Assembly: GCA_905250115.1 (NCBI GenBank)
Contig: CAJNOI010000020.1
Span: forward strand, 408,804 to 472,803
DNA from: Adineta steineri
Lineage: Eukaryota > Rotifera > Eurotatoria > Adinetida > Adinetidae
Direction: 5' to 3'
DNA length: 64,000 nt
This document shows, one piece after another, positions 39,979 to 51,484 of this stretch (position 1 is its first letter; each line of letters starts with the position of its first letter). Made by a program: the position numbers and the translations under genes. A model generated the notes under the pieces. That model did not search any database. It saw nothing but the letters and a program-made list of their open reading frames with translations, and had not been told where the DNA came from.

Positions 39979-41279
39979 TTAAAAATATAGTTCTGATCTT
40001 TTTATACTAGTGAATAAAAATGTAATGATTAATAAAAATAAATGTAAGAAATTAGCAGATGACCTATTGAGTGTTGTATTGAATGTATTGATTGTTGTAC
40101 TCAATGTTGTACTGGATGTTGTACTGAATGTTGTACTGGATGTTGTAGTCAATGTTGTATTGAATGTTGTAGTCAATGTTGTACTAGATGTTGTATTGAA
40201 TGTTGTAGTCAATGTTGTACTGAATGTTGTATTGACTGTTGTATCGTTTTGTAATAATTGAAGGATTACATCTGGATGATCAGTTATAAAACCATCAACT
40301 TGTGCTATATGCCAAAAATATTCCACAAGTTTCTCAAAACTCGAACCAGGAAATAGATCTTTTCGAAATGTATATGGATAAACATTAAGATTATATTGAT
40401 GTGCCCATTTTGTCAGATTACTTGTACCCATAATTTCACCATTTATATCATAATCAACAACTAACACATGATCAGGTGCTAATGCTTGAACAGTATTTGA
40501 TAGATTTCGAATTCCCTCTTCACTTCGATAAAAATCATAATCACTTACTGATACTCCAGCTTGATATACTGTCATTAATGCAAATAAACGTAATTGACTA
40601 TGCAGATTATAACGGATATGCATTAGTTCTTCAATATTAAATGTTTGAATAATAATTGGATCAGTTGATCGAGTTAAATTATAAGCATTTAATGTTTCGA
40701 TTACAATTTTTGATATTGATTTATTGTATAGAACATGATATTCAGGTTGTTTTATTTCAATAAGTAATTGTCGTTGTCGACCTGTTGCATGATTAAGACC
40801 AAGTAATAATTCAATTGTTTCATTTAATGTCGAAAGACGAAATGGTACAATAGATTTTGAAGGAAAACGTAATGGATAAACTTGTACATTAGTTGATGGA
40901 TTTACTCGTTCACGAACAGTTAAAATACGTAATTCTTCAAGAGTAAAATCAATCACATAATTACGACCATTTGTACGATTTCGATTGGGAAATACATCTT
41001 TTACATTCGTTACGCCATCCAAATAAGTATCTATTTATAAATTATAAGTATAATATTAAAATAAATCTAATATTATTTACCATGAATAATAATTAATTGA
41101 TCATCTCGACTAAGACAAACATCAATTTCAATAATATCAGCTCCATATGCATGTGCCATTGATTGTGAAGCTAATGTAAGTTCAGGTAAATAAGCTACGC
41201 CACGATGTCCAATAACAAGTGGACGTTGTAAACCTTGACAAATTTCAAGATAATAAAAAAATAAGACAAAGACAAACAT
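39979..41279 (-). CDS. GlpQ-like glycerophosphodiester phosphodiesterase with Thr stalk and likely GPI anchor
   Basis: Two exons, 41279-41081 and 41030-39979, give 416 aa. N-terminal signal peptide (MFVFVLFFYYLEICQG), then the catalytic start VIGHRGVAYLPELTLAS, GADIIEIDVCLSRDDQLIIIH with HD restored across the intron, DTYLDGVTNV, DFTLEELRIL, LLIEIKQPEYH, HPYTFRK-type NVYPYTFRKDLFPG and VDGFITDHPDVILQLL. This order fits bacterial GlpQ rather than the cytosolic animal GDE family. It hydrolyses glycerophosphodiesters to glycerol-3-phosphate and an alcohol. The C terminus adds about 60 residues of TTFSTTSSTT-type repeats and a hydrophobic end (FLHLFLLIITFLF), as expected for a mucin-like stalk and GPI signal. 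One short intron shows it is fully eukaryotic now. Probable horizontal origin. Confidence 0.9.
40082..40250 (-). repeat. 15-bp-class coding repeat in the GlpQ Thr stalk
   Basis: On the plus strand, units such as GTTGTACTGAATGTT and GTTGTAGTCAATGTT repeat about eleven times with small changes. On the coding strand they give Thr/Ser/Asn repeats. The block is tandem, in frame, and likely to vary in length. Confidence 0.75.
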
Positions 41280-42182
41280 ATTTTATGTGTAAGACGATAT
41301 AAAAGGATTACACTGAAATTATTACAGTATTTATATATATCAAAATAAGGATCTTTATCTTGTTTATGACGGCATAAATCTTTTTTTGACATATATTGTT
41401 TTCATATGTATATGTTTATCAGAAAAATCCAATAAACTACTCATCACCTTTAAATTCATCATAAAAGATTGAAGTACAACATAAAATCTAATAAATTAAC
41501 GTCTTAGCAAAATAGTATTGACTAGCTTATCATATAAAAGATCAATTGTTAACGGATAGTATTTAAATGATCAGTTTTTTATACCGAATTATCAGTTGTT
41601 TTGTTACAAAGTGATCAGTATATATAATTTTTGAGCAGTAAATAATGTCGAATGTTAGTAATTACGATCAGTAAATATATATACAGAATGGTAAAAACTG
41701 ATACAAATGCGATGATTCACTAATCAAACATAATTAACTACTGACATTTTAGTTTAAATACTGATCAATTCATTATTTTACTGATAAAATGATTAAACTA
41801 CTGATCAAATGCAAAAGTCTCTGACCATTAATTATTCTACTGACCGTTTCAGTTTTTTTACTGATAAAACAGCCTTAATTACTGATCGCCTTTTACTGAT
41901 CATTTTGAATAAAAAACTGACCATTTAATTTGTACCCATTGTTAACTCCATCTATCTTCTATTCTTCAAAAGGTATCATAGTGATAAATCTATTAAATTA
42001 TATTATTTAAACTATATGTATCTTTCGATAGGTCAATCGAAAACAATGTCCGAATAAAAACAATATAATAGACAGTTAATTCACTAATACTTATTCTATA
42101 CTTTTCCATTGTACACATACATATATCTATATAAGATTTTTTCTTTGTTATATTTAACTAGATAATACTTATACTTCTAATC
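41280..42182. promoter_or_regulatory. divergent promoter region of GlpQ-like gene and TMEM59
   Basis: The two genes are transcribed away from each other, so this 0.9 kb must hold both promoters. Its middle (41567-41930) is a degenerate 20-21 bp repeat array that switches strand. Confidence 0.55.
41567..41930. repeat. strand-switching 20-21 bp repeat array (ACTGATCA units)
   Basis: To the left of about 41690 the core appears as TGATCAGT or variants (about five copies). To the right it appears as ACTGATCA/ACTGACCA variants (about eleven copies). In the right block most spacings are 20-21 bp, one 14. Cores are conserved and spacers are not. Confidence 0.7.
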
Positions 42183-43047
42183 ATGTTGAAACTTATTATA
42201 TTTACTTTATTTCTTATTTCAACACCTTCATTTGGTTTACTTGAAAATTTATTTCAAGCTGAACGTAATTGTTATTCAGGTTGTCGTGCAAACTATGCTA
42301 CTAGTTTCTTGGCTATTTCTGCTTGTCAAGCAGGTTGTGATTTTAAAATACAAAATGAAAATTGTGCTGATCAATGTAAATTATATTCAGTAGAAGAACA
42401 AATGGAAGCTAGTTGTCTTGTTGGTTGTTCAATGAATGATTTAGTAGGATGAGAAGAAACAAAAAAATAATTTAATTTATAAATTTTATATATCTAGGAG
42501 ATTCATTCACGTCCAAAATCAATCACTTTCATACGTTTTATTCGTCATCCACTTGAAATATCAAATGAACCAAAAACAATATCTGAAGATTTGACAATTT
42601 CTGATAAAATTAAAAAAATCTTTCAATTAACTAAAGATTTTCATTTTAATTTCTTTAATGATACAAAAACAATTCATCAAGATAAACTCGAAACATCAAC
42701 AAGATATTTTCAACAATATGCTAGTAATGTTCATGATCAATGGAATAATCTTCTTCATACACAACGAAAAACGACCGTTTGGGTTCTTCTCAGTATTTTT
42801 CTTTTATCATCAATTATTCTCTCATGTAAGTTTTTGTTTTTAATCTTATAAAAACAATGTGTTTATTTGTTATTTAGACATGATCGTTTCACTTTGTCGT
42901 CGTAAACCTGGACATCATGGTTTATCAATTGGTTCTCGTGAATTTCTCATCGATAATACATATGAAAATGAAAAAGTTCAACCATATGCTCACTACTATG
43001 ATCTTACACGATCATCGCCTATTAAAGTCAAATTAGCAAATCATTAA
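42183..43047 (+). CDS. TMEM59: TMEM59-like type I membrane protein
   Basis: Three exons, 42183-42443, 42498-42825 and 42878-43047, give 252 aa. Signal peptide MLKLIIFTLFLISTPSFG. The ectodomain has paired-Cys blocks CYSGCRANY, ACQAGC, CADQCKLYS and ASCLVGC, matching the TMEM59 pattern, then SITFIRF (compare the LTLVRSF element). A TM helix (VWVLLSIFLLSSIILSCYMIV) and a short tail ending SPIKVKLANH follow; the tail end parallels vertebrate TMEM59. TMEM59 proteins act in Golgi, endosome and autophagy control through ATG16L1; the tail motif for that contact is not obvious here. It is shorter than vertebrate forms (about 320 aa). Donor 1 (GTAGGA) is non-ideal. Confidence 0.8.
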
Positions 43048-43523
43048 AAGAGAAGATTCAGGATTTTTTTTTCGTGTATATAACTATTGAAGAATATATT
43101 TATTCAAGATGAGTCTCCCTAGCTTATAATGAACGATTTTTTCTTTCTTCAATATAAATGGCCTAGTCTTCATTTGTTACATTATGCCTTCTCTCTTTTT
43201 TTATTCTCATAATAAAAGCTTTTCTCATGGAATTTTAACTAAACGATTTAATAATTCTTTTGTTTCTAGTCCGTAACAACACATATCCTTATCAAGGTAT
43301 ATTTTATTATCAGTATGTTATTAGATGATACGCATATTTTTATCTTATCTATCTATTACGTCAAATAAGTTCTCGCAAAACTATTCGTAAAATATCATTT
43401 ATATTTCAAGAGAAAAAATCACAGTTAACAAAAAATAAAAGTTTAATAAGTAGTGGAAATGCATTGATAAAAAGAATTAACTTTATAAACGAATAAGATG
43501 TACATTCTTAATGTTTACTTGAT
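43048..43523. other. convergent 3' spacer TMEM59 / spinster
   Basis: AT-rich DNA, with no gene seen. Confidence 0.5.
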
Positions 43524-45535
43524 TCATCCATTCGAAAAGTATCTCCAGAGTTCATATCTATAAAAAGTATAGAAGAGTTATATATGTATATATACAGCTA
43601 ATAACGGATATTTACATTCGATACCAATTTCTGCTTCACGACGATCTTGAACAATAAAAATTGCAGCAATTAAAAAACATATACCACCTACAATAGCAAC
43701 CATTGGAGTTAACAATAAGGCATTACGTAAAGAACTCCATTGAACATAATTATCTTCAGAACCTTTTTGGAAATAATTAGCTATAACACCAACGATATAT
43801 GGACTAGATGCGTCACCCTATTATGTTAAATACAATGGAATTTCAAAAAAAGAAGTTATTTTCATAACAAACCAATAGATGCATTATGAATATTTGAATA
43901 GCACTTGCTGTAGCACGTCTTGATGGAATTACAATGTACTATTAAAGATAAAAAACTAAAGTTCATAGTTAAGATTAAATTAAAGATTTTAACCATAAGC
44001 ATATCTGATGTTAACGCCCAATTACTACAAAATAATGTTTCGCTAATGAGAACACCAAACCATGTTACGAATCGGTTAGTTTTAGATAATATCAGCAATG
44101 CAACTAAAAATGGCAAAGCTAGAAGAACAGCAACACCACAAACAATTGGATCAGCACGAGCAGTTCGTTGACGCAAACTAAAATATAAATATTCTGAATA
44201 TCAAAACTAAAACTCTGACTAAACGTACAGTTTAGCAATTCCACTTCCGAGAATTACACCTAAAATTCCAGCAATACAAGCAACTATACCAAAACGAAGA
44301 CTAACACTGAACACAAACATTAATAAATTGTAATATACTATAATGAAATATTTCTTTACTTGGCTTCAGTTTCTTTATTATTTTCAGCTAATTGAAGAAA
44401 TTTTGGACCCCACCAGGAAAGTGATCCTAATGCAAATGCTACCCATGTAAATGCAAATGTTGTTAAAAGAAAGCTTTTACTAATAAACGAAAAATAAATA
44501 AATAAAATTTACTAAATTAGGTTTATTTCTAACAAACTTCTTTAAGATATGTCGAACATCAGAAAACCAATTATTACGTTTTAACATTTGAACTCCATCG
44601 GAACTACCTCGTACTGGTTCTGTAACGAGAATAATGAGTAATATGATACAAATAGCACCAAGGCAAGGCGTTACCTAAATATAGCAAACTCTATCATAAC
44701 TAATATAATTCAATAAATATTTTACTCTTAAAGCCCAACGCCAGTCGCCATGAAATGCTTTTGTAGTGAATGATCCAACAATATAACCAAGACCACTAGA
44801 TTCATATTTAATATATATATGTATATAGATTTTTCATGAAAAAACTTTACTGTTTACCTGCCTAATGGAATAGCAATATTAAAAACAGCTAACATAAGTG
44901 TTCTCATATCATGTTTATACATATCTGCAATAATTGTTGGTGCAACACATATATATGAAGCTTCACCAACACCGACTAAGCCTCGTAAAACTAGAAATAC
45001 TGTAAATAGCTAACAAAAAGACGAGACCATTAAAAACTATATTTATAATATATAATTACATTATCTGGTACAAATGATCCAGCTAAAGTAGTTAACGACC
45101 AAAAAGTGACACCTACGATAATGATCCATTTTCGACTATATCGATCTCTATAACAGATATTTAAAAAAAGAATTGATATGACCTTCTTTCAATTTACCCT
45201 AAATAACCAAAGACAGGTGCTAAAGCCATGTAACTACAAACGAATACTGTTTGAAGAAGACCACTTTTGTCAGGCGAAATTTTAAAACTAATTTCAACTT
45301 CTTTTAACACACCTGCGATGGCAAATCGATCCGTATAATTTAATAAATTGATAAGAAATAAAACAATCATCGTAATACCATTCTTGTAATAGTTTCTTCC
45401 TGATGATTGACCTGCAGGAATTAACTAAAAAATAGTAGGAGAAATATTAGTATACAATCTAATTCAAAGTAAACGTACAGTTGGCTCATATTCAGGTTCA
45501 AGTACTGGTAATAGATCCGAAACATCAACAGACAT
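43524..45535 (-). CDS. Spinster-type MFS transporter (SPNS)
   Basis: About eleven short exons. The first is 45535-45479, then 45424-45198, 45147-45060 and one from 45010. The last ends at a TGA at 43524. Decoded blocks match SPNS1: INLLNYTDRFAIAGVL, GLLQTVFVCSYMALAPVFG, GYLGDRYSRKW (MFS motif A), LRGLVGVGEASY, ADMYKHDMRTLMLAVFNIA, PLGSGLGYIVGS, GDWRWALRVTP, RTARADPIVCG and SRRATASAIQIFIMHLLGD, ending in QDRREAEI. Spinster proteins are 12-TM lysosomal lysolipid or sphingolipid exporters. The N terminus keeps SDLLPVLEPEY, an acidic-dileucine-like sorting stretch. TTAAATTTAG ends 6 nt before the ATG (AG at 45543-45542), a possible leader acceptor. Confidence 0.9.
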
Positions 45536-46122
45536 CGTGAGCTAAATTTAATAGTAAAGATAATACTTTATCTCTCTCAATTTACTTGTCAAATAAGATA
45601 TTTATTCGTCTTTTTTTAAAATGTGTTTTTCTCATCATTGTTATCTATTACAAATCAAAAAATTAAAGTAAACCTTTTTAAGACTGTCGACTAGTGGCCT
45701 CTTCGCCTACAGGTAAACTTTTCACTGGAAATCCATCTCTTACCGCTAATGATAAGGTTGTAATAATATTCTTGCAGTTTTTATGTTAGATTCTGCTTTA
45801 ACAATACAGATACATAGTAAGATTATATAGAATATTCATAAAAGCGAAACACAAATTATTTATTTATTTATTCGTTCATTCAATAAAAACAAAAAGAATT
45901 ATATGTATAGACAAGGCAAGTGTAAAAGGCACTTATTTCAAACGAATAGAAGCATAGAGTTAATAGAAAAAAAAATGATTATACAAAAGTTACAGAAGAC
46001 AATAGACAAATGCATCTGACAAAACGAATATCTGAGTAATTAGTTGAGAATATGATTAAATATGGAAATAGACAAACGAGAATATATTGTACCCAAATAT
46101 ACATATGTAAAAAGTAATCTGC
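45536..46122. other. spacer between PLP/M6 and spinster genes
   Basis: 587 bp on the minus-strand path. This is too long for an operon gap by the standard of the two tight pairs in this window. No feature is seen. Confidence 0.5.
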
Positions 46123-47468
46123 TTATTGATTAAGTTTCGAGATTTCAATCTCTTCACGAATAGCTTCTTCATAATCACGTAGCTTTCGACCATCTTTTAT
46201 ATGAGCATAATTAGCCACAAGACAACAAAGAAAATGAATCTAAAATTCAGAAAATATCAATCATTAATTTCTATATCAAAACAATTTCTTACCAAACCCA
46301 TCACAACAAAAATTGCACCAACTAAACCTGCCCAAAATCGTGGTGTATGTTCCGTCTAAATAAGAATATAATTCGAATTATTTTTTTTGAAATTTTTATG
46401 CGTATTATTTTTACCAATGTACATAATTCATTAAATCTTTCTTGACAAACTTTTAGATCAGGTTTTTGTTTAGGTACAGGAATGCCATAAGTGCCTGGTG
46501 TTAGACAAGCAACTGGCGAAGCTGTATTAGGCCAACTAGATGCTGTTGGTGTTGCCCATGCTTCATGACAACGATATTTTAAAATATATAAACCTATACA
46601 TGGTATTACCATGCTGATCATTACAATTAACCAAACAAGCAGAATCATATAGACAATAAATGTAAACTAGAAAAAAAAACAGAGAATAATAAATTACACG
46701 TCATCAAGTCCAATACATTCTTCATTATGTATGAGAATTTTTCATTTCTATTGATTCAATTTATATAATCAATACGCGTATTATATTTACTATACAAAAT
46801 GGTAGACGTGACGAATTGACAAATCGTACTCAATCAATTAACTCAAAAAAAAAATTAAATATTTTTGATTACTTACAAATCCTGTTACAATCCGACCACC
46901 AAGTCGAGAACGAAATCCTGTATAAACTTGATGACGAGTTGCACCTGTAGCTAATGATCCAACAGTAAGTAAAATCAATGCAAAACCACCCATAATTGCC
47001 ATAATAAATATAACTGCTAATCGTAATATACGAACCCTTGATAAATAATTCAAAAGACTATTACAAAGAATATTAAATTCATTTTTATTCATACCATTCA
47101 TAATCGATATATTCAAATTGAAAAACATTATTGATTTGTTCAATAGACGCTCGTATTGGATAATAAAGACACCCACAAAAGATTCCTGTGCCAGTTAATG
47201 TTAAAATAAATGCTAATAATGATGCAAATGGACAACTTCCACAACAACGAAGAAAACCTAGAGAATTCTCTATTTAACATTAAAAATGACAAGTCAAATA
47301 ATTTTTAGTAACAAACCATTTTCTTTATATCTCATATCGGACACTGTCCGTTCAGACCAAAGCTCTCGGCTACGATCAGCAAAACGATTAATATCACCTA
47401 AATAGGAAAAAAATGGCGAACTATATTAATAACAATTTTTTCAACAACATACGATCATGAACAACCAT
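46123..47468 (-). CDS. Proteolipid protein family member (PLP/DM20/M6-like)
   Basis: A tiny first exon of 16 nt (47468-47453) encodes MVVHD and splits an Arg codon. Later exons include those ending in the TAA at 46123. Decoded order: GFLRCCGSCPFASLLALILTL (TM1) with TGIFCGC; ILRLAVIFIMAIMGGFALIL (TM2) and TTGA-like LATGATRHQVY; MILLVWLIVMISMVIPCIGLY (TM3); an extracellular loop with several Cys (YRCHEAW, PVACLTPG, KVCQERFNELC); then FWAGLVGAIFVVMGLIHFLCCLVANYAHIKDG (TM4; W...NYAHIKD matches the M6 signature NWAYVKDA). Four-TM M6 proteins shape neuronal membranes. It is an invertebrate M6-type gene rather than true myelin PLP. The tail DYEEAIREEIEISKLNQ is short and acidic. Confidence 0.85.
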
Positions 47469-47685
47469 ATTGATAAGGTGCAAATGTTTACGATAGACGT
47501 AACACGAACGAGCGGCGAACGAACGAGCGAAATGTTGATAGACAGACACAGACTGACTACTGAATAAACAAGCAAACAAAGAATTTCATTGATGAAATTT
47601 TTTAACCAATGAAATTTTTTTTTCGCTTCGAATTAAATAAAAAGAAGAAAAAAAACATATCGTATAGTAGAATATTTTCTAAACA
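47469..47685. promoter_or_regulatory. short divergent promoter
   Basis: Only 217 bp separate the start of the M6-like gene (-) from that of the SPIN90-like gene (+). An imperfect repeat of GAACGAGCG units lies at about 47507-47529. Confidence 0.5.
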
Positions 47686-49684
47686 ATGAATACTGATGAA
47701 ATTGTTTCGGATATTATTTCTTTAATTCATTCAACAACACAATCAAATTATATTATTTGTTCGAAAGTTTCATCGAAAATATTTTCTTATTTATCACAGA
47801 TTCAATATAAAGATAATCAATGGAATGACTTAAACGAAGCTATTGAAGTAAAAATAAACAGGGTTTATGTTAAAACTTATTTTTTTTCTCTAGCGTTTTG
47901 ATCAAAATATTGATCATCCTGATCTTCAACAATTTCGACAATTAATTCAAACAATTAGTTTATGTTCAAATGATTGTGAAGAACGAAATTATACATTAGG
48001 ACGTGATAGAAATACACTTACGAATTCAATTGATCAATTACGAGATTTATTAGTAAGATGTAAAATTATTTATTGATTAAAATCTAGTTTTTTTTGTTTT
48101 TTCAAGAAATCTCATGTTGATCTTCATTGTTTTTTACTTGCGAAATTAATTCAACAACAAGATATACGATTGTATTTAATTGATCTTATGAATTTAACTG
48201 GAATGGTTTGTAATAGTCATTAAAATGATAGGCTTTTTTTTAAAATCTATTTTAATTAGAATGTTGGAGATGAAATTCATGGTATTCTTTGTGATATTGT
48301 ATATCTTTTATGTCAAATTGATCCAACGTTTGCGATATCAAATGTAATCGATCATCCAATTGCTTCGAATTGTATTCGTATTATTCAAACAAACATTTAT
48401 TCAAAAGGTGGTTAAATGCTTGCGTATGTAGCTGCTGTATAAAAAATTGTTTCCATAACTTTAGCTAGCTTGAGATGCTAAGAAAATACATGCAAATCTT
48501 TTTCATTGACTATAAAAATAAATAACTTTTTTTTTTAGGTAACAATATGAAATCAACAATGATATCTGCTATAAATCTTCTTACAAAACTTCTTTTAACC
48601 GGTGAAATATTTCCAGTACAGACGAAAAGTATACAATATTTTATTATTTTATATAATTTTACTTTTATTTTATAGGTCAATTATCCAATCCTACATTTTT
48701 AAGATGTATATTCGAATTAATTGAAAATCATCGTGACGAGAATGAATTAATTACAATATTGATCAGATTTTTATTATCATTTAATTTACGTTTTGATTAT
48801 CCACATGAAAATCCTATTATTTTAACATTAGTAGATATTAATGGAGAAATATCATGTCAAGAATTAATCGAAAGATTAATTTTATTATTTAATCGAAATA
48901 GTAAGCCAATATAAAATCGTATATCATACAATAACTAAAATTCTTGAGGATCAAGTTAAGGGAGCTCCAAATTGTAGCTTGTAACTATGTACTTTTTTTC
49001 TTGAGCATCACCAGCCGACTCAGCACCAAGGGGAATACAACAGAGACTTCATGCATGAAGTCTCATGAAGTCCGCTGATTTGCCCTTGCTCGGCACAGTC
49101 CAGAGTATCTATCAGAGCAATCAAAAACAGATGATGACAGTTTTCAGGAAGAGTTTTTCGCGAAAACTTAGATATTCGTCAACTCTACATTTGCTTTAAG
49201 CATTAGTTATACGTTCGAATAAGTTAGATAGCTTTGCTTCAGTCAAGTAGTGTGCCATAGTAATCTAGTATCTGAAATTATTACCATTGAATATATTCTT
49301 TCCCTTTTTTTTTCATAAAAAGTCGATCCAACTGAACATAAAACAACAAATTCAATAATAAAATTCTTCGGTGATTTATGTGATGATCAAGTTATTACCA
49401 ATAATATGTTTTTATCTGATTCCAATCGACGTTTAATTATTGAAATAATAAGCAGAGAATTATCGAATCGTTCATGTTCAGATGAAATGACTATGGGTTA
49501 TTTATCATTATTAGAATTACTTCTTCGTAATCAAATAATAATATCTGACACTTGTACACGTATTGATGAACTTCAAACATGTTTTCGATTTTATCTTAAT
49601 TCAGAGAATTGTCTAGATGATAATCGTTTTATTATAAATGAAATTATTCGACAACATAAATGTTTATCAACGAATGAAATTTAA
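47686..49684 (+). CDS. SPIN90/Ldb17-like protein (NCKIPSD leucine-rich domain)
   Basis: Seven exons, 47686-47847, 47894-48052, 48107-48205, 48260-48407, 48539-48628, 48676-48900 and 49323-49684, give 414 aa. The all-helical, Leu/Ile-rich sequence fits an armadillo-like fold. The C-terminal block FFGDLCDDQVITNNMFLSD with RRLIIEIISRELSN and MGYLSLLELLLRNQ resembles the domain shared by animal NCKIPSD (SPIN90) and fungal Ldb17/Dip1. That domain binds Arp2/3 to start linear actin filaments. There is no SH3 or Pro-rich region, so this is a Dip1-like minimal form. Family assignment is from memory of the pattern and only moderately sure. Intron 6 is 422 nt and compositionally odd. Its stop is 45 bp before the PSMD11 start. 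Confidence 0.6.
48901..49322 (+). other. unusually long intron with GC-richer insert and 18-bp palindrome
   Basis: Most introns in this gene are about 46-55 nt; this one is 422 nt. Around 48960-49150 it is less AT-rich and holds the perfect palindrome GACTTCATGCATGAAGTC (49045-49062), followed by a further TCATGAAGTCC. It looks like an insertion, but I could not find target-site duplications. Confidence 0.55.
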
Positions 49685-49729
49685 AATTCAGATTTTTCTT
49701 TCTAGATAACTTCTGTTTTTTTCACAATA
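49685..49729 (+). promoter_or_regulatory. 45-bp intercistronic gap with splice acceptor (candidate operon junction)
   Basis: TTTTTCTTTCTAG (AG at 49704-49705) lies between the upstream TAA and the PSMD11 ATG. A second pyrimidine tract follows. The gap is far too short for a normal promoter plus terminator. Confidence 0.55.
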
Positions 49730-51484
49730 ATGCCGGAATTAACGACAGATGAAAAACCAAAATCATCGGAACAAATCGATTTAGAAGAAGCTGAAAATGC
49801 TTTAACAGAAAAAGATTATAAAACAGCAAGAGCTTTATTAGAAAAATTGGGTATGATTTTATTATTTTTTTGGTAAAAATAATCCATTTATTTATTTAGT
49901 TAAACTAGAAGCTAAATCTGATGATGAAGAATCAATACGTATTAAAGAATCAGCTATCCTCGCACTTGGAAAACTTTTTAAAGAAACTAAAGATGCTAAA
50001 CGTATGAAAAATTAAATTTTCTATTTTAAAATCATTATTTTTTTTTCAAAGCTTTGGCAACATTAATAAAAACTACTCGTCCATTTCTTGGTCTTGTTAG
50101 TAAAGCAAAAGCAGCTAAACTTGTTCGAACATTAGTTGATCTATTTCTTGATATGGAAGCAGATACTGGTGAAGAAGTAAGTTTAATTTCTATTAAAAAT
50201 TTTAATATATTTCGATTCATATAGGTTTCATTATGTCAAGACAATATCGAATGGGCTAAAAATGAAAACCGAACATTTCTTCGACAGGATCTTGAAGTAT
50301 ATTTTCTATTTTGCAAAAAAATATTTATCCAAAAATTTTCCTTTCAGGCTCGTTTAGTGGCTTTGTATTATGATACAAAAAAATATAATGAAGCACTTAT
50401 ACTTGGTTCTCAATTACTTAAAGAATTAAAAAAACTTGATGATAAACAATTACTTGTTGAAGTTCAATTATTAGAAAGTAAAACTTATTTTGCTTTAAGT
50501 AATATACAAAAAGCAAGGTAAGAGATTTAATTAAGATTTTGATCGAATTATATAGTTTTTATTAAATAGAGCTGCATTAACATCAGCTCGAACAACCGCC
50601 AATGGAATTTATACACCACCCAAACTTCAAGCTAGTCTTGATTTACAATCAGGTTAATTTTTTGTTAATATAATTATTAACTTTCGATTATTTTCAGGAA
50701 TTCTTCATGGTGCTGAAGATAAAGATTTTAAAACAGCATTTTCATATTTTTATGAAGCTTTTGAAGGTTATGATCAAATCAATAATAAGAAAGGTGTAAC
50801 TGCACTTAAATATATGTTATTATCAAAAGTGATGATGAATCTGTAAGTTATATTGATTTATTTTATTCGAAATTTTGTATAATCACAATAATAGACCTGA
50901 TGATGTTAATTCATTGATGTCTGTCAAATTAGCATTGAAATATAGTGGTCGTGATGTTGAAGCTATGAAAGCTGTTGCACAAGCAAGTAAAAAACGATCA
51001 TTAGCTGATTTTCAACAGGTATTTGTTTTTGAATTGAACTTTCTCAAAAAAAATCTAATATAAATAAATTTCATATTTAGGCATTAAAAGATTATAAAAC
51101 CGAATTATCTGATGATCCAGTGATTCATTCACATTTAGGTACTTTATATGATAATTTACTTGAACAGAATCTTAGTCGTCTTCTTGAACCATTTTCTAAT
51201 GTTCAAATTGATCATATTGCACGTTTAATTGATTTACCTCAAGTATGTTCTCTTATTAAATATCTTAAGATAAATAAATTTGTTTTTAGGATGTTGTCGA
51301 AAAGAAACTTTCTCAAATGATCTTAGATAAAAAACTTAGTGGTATTCTTGATCAAGGTTCTGCAAATATTGTGATTTTCGATGAACCACAAACGGATACT
51401 CAATATCAAGATGCACTTGTTATTGTTCAAAATATGTCGAAAGTGGTTGATACTCTTTTTAGTAAAACAAAGAAACTTTCTTAG
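49730..51484 (+). CDS. PSMD11: 26S proteasome lid subunit RPN6/PSMD11
   Basis: Ten exons, 49730-49850, 49900-50001, 50052-50176, 50225-50296, 50348-50517, 50570-50652, 50698-50842, 50895-51018, 51081-51242 and 51290-51484, give 432 aa (human 422). N-terminal TPR-like helices are followed by a PCI domain. Recognisable blocks: [101 protein letters not shown] and [18 protein letters not shown]. It is the clamp between the lid and the core particle of the proteasome. High conservation makes the call secure. Confidence 0.97.

Noticed and set aside
40010-40261. Plus-strand frame rich in Val/Leu/Asn (VLNVVLDVV repeats)
   Set aside because: Antisense of the Thr-stalk repeat of the GlpQ-like gene.
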